Source of the DNA: Candidatus Bathyarchaeota archaeon
Lineage (GTDB): Archaea > Thermoproteota > Bathyarchaeia > Bathyarchaeales > Bathyarchaeaceae
Reading direction: 5' to 3'
Length of the DNA stretch: 7,778 bases
NCBI GenBank assembly: GCA_020350305.1
Contig: CP070709.1
Coordinates: 91,806 to 99,583 of the forward strand
Shown here: positions 1 to 5,088 of the stretch, one piece after another
Position numbering within the stretch: position 1 is the first letter of the stretch
Layout of the letters: the number at the start of each line of letters is the position of its first letter
Translations under genes and position numbers: made by a program
Notes under the pieces: model-generated
What the model was told of the DNA's origin: nothing
The model's database searches: none
The model's input: only the letters and a program-made list of their open reading frames with translations

Positions 1-1
1 C

Positions 2-10
2 TTTTTATAA
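2..10 (+). promoter_or_regulatory. Probable box A (TATA element) for the uL1-uL10-P1 operon
   Basis: TTTTTATAA fits the archaeal box A, the TBP binding site. Its centre lies about 41 bases before the uL1 start. Transcription normally begins about 25 bases after the centre, so the leader would be roughly 15 bases, enough for the GAGG ribosome binding site. The window begins one base upstream, so no BRE can be judged. The T-run could instead be the terminator of a gene lying to the left. Confidence 0.45.
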
Positions 11-34
11 CTGGCTTCGATACGTCTCTGGCAC

Positions 35-38
35 GAGG
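35..38 (+). promoter_or_regulatory. Shine-Dalgarno site of rpl1
   Basis: GAGG lies 8 bases before the ATG at 47 and pairs with the conserved 3' end of archaeal 16S rRNA. It supports that ATG as the start. An in-frame TAA at 8-10 excludes any longer extension. Confidence 0.6.
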
Positions 39-46
39 CCTCAAAA

Positions 47-697
47 ATGCCATTAGACGAAAAAAATCTTCTCCAGACAATTAAGGAAGTTAAGGAAAAG
101 TCTAAAAAAAGAACTTTTGTACAGTCCATTGAACTTGTCATAAGCCTCCGGGACGTAGACCCGAAAAAGTCTGAGGGCAAAATACAAGAACTTATTGAAC
201 TTCCGAATTCTACAGGAAAAGAAAATAGAGTATGCGTGATAGCCTCCGGCGAAATGGCCTTGAAAGCCAAAAAGGCAAACGCAGACCTTGTTATTAAGAA
301 AACTGAGCTTCAAGCTCTAGCTGGTGATAAGAAGAAACAAAAGGAGATTGCAAAAGCCTACGACTTCTTCATTGCAGAGGCCCCGCTAATGCCACTCGTA
401 GGAAGGATTCTTGGCGCCACTCTGGGACCAAAGGGAAAGATGCCCACACCCGTGCCTCCAACAGCAAACATAGCACAACAAATAAAGAAACATCAAAAAA
501 TGGTGTTTATAAGAGTCCGAGGACAACCAGTTCTTCAATGTCGCGTGGGAACTGAAAACATGGCAGATAACAAAATCGCTGAAAACTCTCAAGCAGTAGT
601 AGGAAGGATTGAAGGAAAACTTAAAAGAGGAACGAAAAACATCAGGTCAATCCATTTGAAAACAACCATGGGTTCACCGATCAAAATGAAAATGTAG
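47..697 (+). CDS. rpl1: Large-subunit ribosomal protein uL1 (L1)
   Basis: uL1 binds 23S rRNA helices 76-78 and forms the mobile L1 stalk that guides deacylated tRNA out of the E site. The 216-residue length is normal for archaea. The two-domain fold is recognisable. Domain I is made of residues 1 to about 62 plus about 158 to 216, and the Rossmann-like domain II is inserted between them. The family signature is clear: LVGRILGATLGPKGKMPTP at 117-135, then GTENMADNKIAEN at 168-180 and TTMGSP at 206-211 near the C-terminus. The start is ATG with GAGG upstream. The next gene begins 2 bases after the stop, so the two are probably translationally coupled. In methanococci uL1 represses its own operon by binding its mRNA. 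I could not recognise an rRNA-like binding site here, so autoregulation is only a possibility. Confidence 0.97.
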   Translation: MPLDEKNLLQTIKEVKEKSKKRTFVQSIELVISLRDVDPKKSEGKIQELIELPNSTGKENRVCVIASGEMALKAKKANADLVIKKTELQALAGDKKKQKEIAKAYDFFIAEAPLMPLVGRILGATLGPKGKMPTPVPPTANIAQQIKKHQKMVFIRVRGQPVLQCRVGTENMADNKIAENSQAVVGRIEGKLKRGTKNIRSIHLKTTMGSPIKMKM

Positions 698-699
698 AT

Positions 700-1602
700 G
701 TGAGAAAGGACATGTTGCGTCAAGCGGTGCTAGCGAAAGCCGAAGAAGTTAAAGAAACAAAAAGCCTCATACAGCAGTACAAGGCTCTTGGAGTCGCCAG
801 CCTACAGAAAGTTAGAGGCGCTCAACTTCAAGGATTGAGGAGAAAACTGAAGAATAGCGCCCACCTCTGCGTCGTCAAGAACAGTATAGTAAAAAGAGCA
901 ATTGAAGAGTGCAAAGACAAGCCAGGGCTTGAAAAACTTGAAGAACACTTGACCGGAGCTAACATCTTCCTCTTCACCAGCCTCAACCCATTCAAACTCG
1001 TATTGCTTCTCGAAAAGAGTAGAATGAAGGCTACTGCGAAGGCTGGCGATGTAGCAGCATACGACGTGACCGTCCCAGCCGGAAACACTGGACTACCTCC
1101 AGGCCCTATCATCAGTCAACTAGGCGCCGTAGGTCTACCCACAAGAATCGAGAGCGGAAGCGTATGGATAACTCATGACACCATGGTGGCGAAAAAAGGT
1201 GACGTTATAGCAATGAACCTTGCAAGCGTGCTTTCAAAGCTTGACATAAAACCAGTGGAAATTGGACTTACCATGAAGGTGATGTATGATGACGGACTAG
1301 TCATAGGTGAGGAACAACTACGAATAGATTTGGAGGAGTTTCAACAAAGCCTCAAGGAAGCCCACGCATATGCGTTCAGTCTATCAGTGAATGCGGCATA
1401 TCCACTTGCAGAAAACATTACCCAGCTTCTTCAAATGGCGCATCACAAAGCATACACGCTAGCCCTAAACGCAGACTTGCCCGCTCCCGACACAATAAAT
1501 GATCTCGTTAGGAAAGCTCACGCGGAAATGCTAAGTTTAAAAACGAGGTTAGATGCAGCCAGCGAAAAGGCTACGTCAACAAGTTCTGTTCAGAAAGGTT
1601 AA
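700..1602 (+). CDS. rpl10: Large-subunit ribosomal protein uL10 (P0), without the usual acidic C-terminal tail
   Basis: uL10 anchors the lateral P stalk to 23S rRNA and carries the P1 dimers that recruit translational GTPases. The N-terminal rRNA-binding region (about 1-105) includes LQKVRGAQLQGLRRKL (35-50) and VVKNSIVKRAIEE (58-70). An inserted domain of archaeal/eukaryotic P0 type follows, with PAGNTGLPPGPIISQL at 126-141. The C-terminal spine has three helices with AH pairs at 221, 247 and 273, exactly 26 residues apart, matching the three P1-dimer sites known in Pyrococcus P0. The protein ends in a Ser/Thr-rich stretch (about 291-297) and lacks the charged hinge and FG-type ending that archaeal P0 usually shares with P1. 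The start is taken as GTG at 700. ATG at 712 is a real alternative (296 residues), with GTGA at 700-703 as a possible ribosome binding site. The gene sits between uL1 (2-base gap) and P1 (42-base gap) in one operon. Confidence 0.95.
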   Translation: MRKDMLRQAVLAKAEEVKETKSLIQQYKALGVASLQKVRGAQLQGLRRKLKNSAHLCVVKNSIVKRAIEECKDKPGLEKLEEHLTGANIFLFTSLNPFKLVLLLEKSRMKATAKAGDVAAYDVTVPAGNTGLPPGPIISQLGAVGLPTRIESGSVWITHDTMVAKKGDVIAMNLASVLSKLDIKPVEIGLTMKVMYDDGLVIGEEQLRIDLEEFQQSLKEAHAYAFSLSVNAAYPLAENITQLLQMAHHKAYTLALNADLPAPDTINDLVRKAHAEMLSLKTRLDAASEKATSTSSVQKG

Positions 1603-1632
1603 AAAGGGGATTGTGAAAAGAGAGAAGAGGAT

Positions 1633-1637
1633 GGTGA
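1633..1637 (+). promoter_or_regulatory. Shine-Dalgarno site of rpl12
   Basis: GGTGA lies 7 bases before the ATG at 1645 and matches part of the archaeal consensus GGAGGTGAT. It sits in a purine-rich spacer between uL10 and P1. No box A is visible there, which supports co-transcription with uL10. Confidence 0.6.
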
Positions 1638-1644
1638 ATAGATC

Positions 1645-1953
1645 ATGGAGTACGTGTACGCCGCAATGCTTCTGCACAAAGCTGGAAAACCCATCAACGA
1701 GAAGAACGTAACCGAAGTGCTCAAAGCCGCGGAAATCAATGCAGATCCTGTCAGAGTTAAGGCTCTCGTGGCTTCCCTAGCTGAGGTTGACATTGAAGAA
1801 GCAATTAAATCTCCATCAGCGCTGATGGCACCTGCACCGGCTGCAACAGCAGCTCCAGAGGCTAAACCAGCGGAAGACAAAAAAGAGGAGAAGAAAGACG
1901 AGAAAGAGAAGGAAGAGGAAGCACTCGAAGGCCTCGGAGCTCTATTCGGATAA
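1645..1953 (+). CDS. rpl12: Acidic ribosomal stalk protein P1 (archaeal L12)
   Basis: P1 forms dimers that sit on the uL10 spine, and its flexible tails capture elongation factors 1A and 2. At 102 residues it has the normal archaeal size. The helical dimerisation domain is residues 1 to about 58 and begins [19 protein letters not shown], a typical P1 N-terminus. An Ala/Pro hinge follows (about 59-77), then a Lys/Glu-rich segment (78-94) and the conserved GTPase-binding end GLGALFG (96-102). It has no sequence relation to bacterial bL12, although it plays the same role. It is the last gene of the stalk operon. The next 226 bases are non-coding. Confidence 0.97.
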   Translation: MEYVYAAMLLHKAGKPINEKNVTEVLKAAEINADPVRVKALVASLAEVDIEEAIKSPSALMAPAPAATAAPEAKPAEDKKEEKKDEKEKEEEALEGLGALFG

Positions 1954-2179
1954 GGCAATTTCTGGTTAAGAAAACTGTACCAACTTTCTGCAAATCATGG
2001 TAAACTCAGAAGTCCTTGTGAAAAACATAATCAAAACTAAGAATAAGAGTTAAAGGATGCGCCTTAAACTCCTGAGGCTCTGACTGATCTTAGAACAGGT
2101 ATGATGATAGTATAATGGTTAAATGCTTCTTTAAACTCTAACTTTTAAATCTGCGGGGTTCTTACTTGATGAGTGATGG
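1954..2179. other. Non-coding spacer between rpl12 and alaS
   Basis: I see no open frame worth calling and no tRNA or box C/D RNA. The spacer contains three copies of TAAACTC (2001-2007, 2065-2071, 2132-2138) spaced 64 and 67 bases apart. It also has a weak imperfect hairpin around 2072-2100, with CCTG and CAGG ends, and the alaS promoter at its right end. No clear T-run terminator for the stalk operon is visible, so some read-through into alaS is possible. Confidence 0.6.
2142..2150 (+). promoter_or_regulatory. Probable box A for alaS
   Basis: CTTTTAAAT resembles the archaeal box A. Its centre is about 34 bases before the alaS ATG. Transcription starting about 25 bases downstream of the centre would leave a leader of only about 10 bases or fewer, so the mRNA may be close to leaderless. 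The spacing is similar to that of the leuS promoter in this window. Confidence 0.5.
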
Positions 2180-4972
2180 ATGATGAAACGTTTTCCTGAA
2201 AGCGAATATCACGTTCCCTTCTTCGACGAGTACGGGTACGTTCGGAAATTGTGCCCGATTTGTAAAGAGTATTTTTGGACGCAGAATCCTGATCAGAAAA
2301 CCTGTGGAGAATCCACTCCTGAAGGTTGTGCATCTTTAACTTTCATTAATAATCCACCCACTCGCAAGCGTTACAGTTTTCAAGAGATGCGTGAAGCTTT
2401 TCTTTCCTTCTTCGAGGAGCAAGGACATGAGAGAGTCAAGCCGTATCCTGTTGTGGCTAGGTGGAGAGACGACCTCTATTTCACTCACGCTAGCATCATT
2501 GATTTCCAACCATATGTTACGAACGGAATCATACCCCCGCCGGCCAATCCCCTCGTCATCAGTCAGCCGTGCATTCGGTTCATAGACGTGGACAACGTTG
2601 GACCCACCTTCGGTCGACACCTAACCATCTTCGAGATGGGCGGTCACCACGCCTTCAACTATCCGAACAAGGAGGTTTACTGGAAAGATCAAACGGTGCG
2701 TTATCACCACGAATTTATTACAAAGGATTTGGGCGTGAAGTCTGAGGAGGTTGTCTATAAAGAAGACGTATGGTCTGGTGGAGGAAACGCTGGGCCTGAC
2801 CTAGAGACGATTGTCAGGGGATTGGAGCTCGCCACGCTGGTCTTCATGAAGTTCAAGGTGGTGAGTGACAAGTTTGTCGAGTTACCTATACGAACTGTTG
2901 ATACCGGATACGGAATTGAACGATACACCTGGCTGTCACAGGGGTCTGTGAGTTGTTTCCATGCAGTGTATGGAGCTGTCTTGGATAGAATATTGAAGAT
3001 GGCGGGTATAAGCGGGATTGATAACAAATTACTCGCGAAAATTGCAGAAGCATCCGGTTTGTTGAGCGTAGAGAAAACAGCTGATCGAAGAAGAACTTGG
3101 AGAAAGGTTGCAGAACACGTCGAAATGAACTTGGATGAACTCATCGAGATGTCGCTTCCTATCGAAAGCGCCTTCGCCGTCGTGGATCACACAAAATGTC
3201 TGACGTTTATGCTCGCTGAGGGCGTCGTACCTTCCAACGTGCGCGAAGGATACCTGACTAGGCTAATAATTCGTCGAACCTATAGACTGCTTAAGGCACT
3301 CGCAATCGATGAAAAACTGCCTGAAATCATTGACATGCAGATCGCGTTTTGGGCACAGGACTTTCCGCATTTGAAAGATATGCGGGACGAAATCCTAGAA
3401 ATCCTCTCGGTGGAGCAAGACAAATTTAAGGAGACTCTTAAGAGGGGAGACGTTCTCGTTAAGCGGATAAGTCAAGAGTTGAAGGCAAAGGCCATCTCTC
3501 GGATTCCAACTGAAACGTTGATAGAACTCTACGATTCACATGGTCTTCCACCCGAAGTTGTTAGGGAAACTGCCGAAAACAGTGGTGTAGAGGTGAAAGT
3601 GCCTGAAAACTTCTATATTATGGTTGCTGAGAGACATATCCAGGCTCCCCCTCAGCGAGAATTGGAGAAGATTGAAGGGTTAGAAGCCAAGGTTTCAGAC
3701 CTCCCAGACACGCAGATGCTCTACTATAAGGACGCTTACGTCACCGAATTTGAGACACAAGTTCTTCGAGTTATGGACAACAAGTACGTGATCTTAGAAA
3801 AAACGGCGTTCTATCCTGAAGGTGGCGGACAACCATCTGATCATGGGCACCTAGAGTTTGCTGGGACAAAATCTGAAGTAGTAGATGTTCAGAAACTAGG
3901 AAATGTCATCGTTCATGCTCTTAAAGGTTCAATCCCTAAAGAAGGTGACGCTGTAAAAGGAACTATCGATTGGAAGCGACGAAACAACCTGATGAAGCAA
4001 CACACTGCAACTCACGTCATTATGGGCGCGGCCAAACGTGTCCTTGGGCAACATGTTTGGCAGTGTGGAGCCCAAAAGGGTCTAGACCACTCAAGACTGG
4101 ACATCTCCCATTTTAGACGGCTGACAATGGAAGAAAACCAAAAAATTGAGGAACTGGCAAATGAGGTTGTGATGCGGAAGATTCCTGTTGAAACTTCTTG
4201 GATGCCTCGAAGAGAGGCAGAGAAACTTTACGGCTTTCGACTCTACCAAGGAGGGGTTGTTCCTGGAAAAGAAATCCGTGTTGTGAAGAGCATAGGCTGG
4301 GATGTTGAAGCTTGCGCAGGGACACATGTAAAGAACACGGGAGAGCTAGGGTTCATAAAAATAATTCACACGGAAAGAATCCAAGACGGCGTCGAACGTA
4401 TTGTGTTCAGCGCGGGATTGCCAGCCCTAAAATTTGTGCAGGAGACCGACCAACTACTTAGGAAGCTGTCTGAGGCTTTGAATGCACCTCGAGAAAAGCT
4501 TGAAAAAACTGCAGAACGCCTCGTGAGAGAGTGGAAAGAAGCTCGTCGTAGGGAAAAGCAGCTGATCAAAGAAATCGCTGTTCGAGACACACAGAAATTG
4601 AAGGCGCATGTGAAAGACAGAAAGACAAAGCGAATCGGAAGAGTGAACTTTGTGACACAGAAGTTTGAACCAGTAGATGTGAACCGCATGATTCAGACAG
4701 GTAGCCAACTTGTAAAGGCAGAGCCCAACACTATTTCGGGATTTTACGGGGCAGATGAGAAGAATGCGAGGATTGTGGTGATGGCTGGAGAAGATGCTAT
4801 AAAATGGGGCATAAATGCTGGTGAGGTAGCGAAAGAAGCTTCATCAGTGTTGGGTGGTGGTGGCAGCGGAAGGCCTGACTTTGCCCAGGGAGGAGGAACT
4901 CTGGTCAAAAAAGTGGCAGAGGCGTTGCAGAGAGCAGCGGAAGTTATAAAAAGACAGCAGGAAAAAGAGTAA
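2180..4972 (+). CDS. alaS: Alanyl-tRNA synthetase, archaeal type
   Basis: AlaRS is a cytoplasmic class II enzyme that charges tRNA-Ala with alanine using ATP and hydrolyses mischarged Ser- and Gly-tRNA-Ala. The 930-residue length is about normal for archaea. An archaeal N-terminal cysteine cluster (C25, C28, C42, C50; probable zinc site) is followed by the catalytic core. Motif 2 is QPCIRFID at 129-136 and motif 3 is GIER at 245-248. The editing domain has FYPEGGGQP at 544-552 and the metal-binding residues H608 and H612 (HTATH) plus C712 and H716 (CAGTH). A charged helical, probably coiled-coil, stretch spans about 750-830. The C-Ala domain ends with the DHHA1-type glycine motif LGGGGSGRPDFAQGGG (891-906). 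All residues expected for charging and editing are present. ATG 2180 or the adjacent ATG 2183 is the start, since an in-frame TGA at 2174-2176 blocks extension. It probably has its own promoter. Confidence 0.97.
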   Translation: MMKRFPESEYHVPFFDEYGYVRKLCPICKEYFWTQNPDQKTCGESTPEGCASLTFINNPPTRKRYSFQEMREAFLSFFEEQGHERVKPYPVVARWRDDLYFTHASIIDFQPYVTNGIIPPPANPLVISQPCIRFIDVDNVGPTFGRHLTIFEMGGHHAFNYPNKEVYWKDQTVRYHHEFITKDLGVKSEEVVYKEDVWSGGGNAGPDLETIVRGLELATLVFMKFKVVSDKFVELPIRTVDTGYGIERYTWLSQGSVSCFHAVYGAVLDRILKMAGISGIDNKLLAKIAEASGLLSVEKTADRRRTWRKVAEHVEMNLDELIEMSLPIESAFAVVDHTKCLTFMLAEGVVPSNVREGYLTRLIIRRTYRLLKALAIDEKLPEIIDMQIAFWAQDFPHLKDMRDEILEILSVEQDKFKETLKRGDVLVKRISQELKAKAISRIPTETLIELYDSHGLPPEVVRETAENSGVEVKVPENFYIMVAERHIQAPPQRELEKIEGLEAKVSDLPDTQMLYYKDAYVTEFETQVLRVMDNKYVILEKTAFYPEGGGQPSDHGHLEFAGTKSEVVDVQKLGNVIVHALKGSIPKEGDAVKGTIDWKRRNNLMKQHTATHVIMGAAKRVLGQHVWQCGAQKGLDHSRLDISHFRRLTMEENQKIEELANEVVMRKIPVETSWMPRREAEKLYGFRLYQGGVVPGKEIRVVKSIGWDVEACAGTHVKNTGELGFIKIIHTERIQDGVERIVFSAGLPALKFVQETDQLLRKLSEALNAPREKLEKTAERLVREWKEARRREKQLIKEIAVRDTQKLKAHVKDRKTKRIGRVNFVTQKFEPVDVNRMIQTGSQLVKAEPNTISGFYGADEKNARIVVMAGEDAIKWGINAGEVAKEASSVLGGGGSGRPDFAQGGGTLVKKVAEALQRAAEVIKRQQEKE

Positions 4973-5000
4973 CAGATTAAAGCAAGTCTCTTCATTAAGG

Positions 5001-5005
5001 TTTTT
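5001..5005 (+). terminator. Possible T-tract terminator of alaS
   Basis: TTTTT lies 29 bases after the alaS stop. Archaeal RNA polymerase can terminate at T-tracts without a hairpin, but five T residues is short and no stem precedes it. Confidence 0.25.
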
Positions 5006-5054
5006 GTTGGTGCTGAACTTGAGGGATAATGTTCTCCTCGAAGACTAACCGAAC

Positions 5055-5064
5055 CTTTAATAAT
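5055..5064 (+). promoter_or_regulatory. Probable box A with BRE for leuS
   Basis: CTTTAATAAT is preceded by CCGAAC, which resembles the archaeal BRE (TFB site) followed by a TATA element. The centre is about 30 bases before the ATG at 5089, so transcription would begin near 5084 and the leader would be about 5 bases. This is the best-looking promoter in the window. It would instead be coding DNA if translation starts at 5029. Confidence 0.55.
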
Positions 5065-5088
5065 CCTCAGAGTAGTTCAGAAAGTTTC

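Larger units (their letters stand above)
4973..5088. other. Spacer between alaS and leuS
   Basis: This 116-base spacer holds a short T-run (5001-5005), a GAGGG followed by an ATG at 5029 that is in frame with leuS, and a box A-like element at 5055-5064. The last two give competing views of where leuS begins: a short-leader transcript starting near 5084, or a longer transcript with translation from 5029. Confidence 0.6.

Noticed and set aside
31..38. GGCACGAGG-like word at 30-38, resembling a cloning adaptor
   Set aside because: It flows naturally into the uL1 ribosome binding site, and no further vector sequence is visible. Probably chance.
47..140. Possible uL1 autoregulatory binding site at the start of its own gene
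   Set aside because: Such a site is known in methanococci, but I could not find a convincing rRNA-like stem with the asymmetric loop here by eye.
1599..1958. Reverse-strand open frame of 119 codons opposite P1
   Set aside because: It is a Ser/Ala-rich shadow of the Lys/Glu/Ala-rich P1 gene, with no family resemblance or ribosome binding site.
2111..2116. TATAAT resembling a bacterial -10 element
   Set aside because: The genes are clearly archaeal, no -35 partner is present, and the better-placed box A lies at 2142-2150.
2107..2125. A stretch like a tRNA D-arm (TAGTATAATGGTTAAAT) upstream of alaS
   Set aside because: No acceptor stem, anticodon arm or GTTCRANNC-type T-loop follows in the next 60 bases, and alaS begins at 2180. 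It is only a local resemblance.
2101..2186. Box C-like words (ATGATGA at 2101 and 2180, TTGATGA at 2166) suggesting a box C/D guide RNA
   Set aside because: There is no CTGA box D between them, and the last copy is the alaS start itself.
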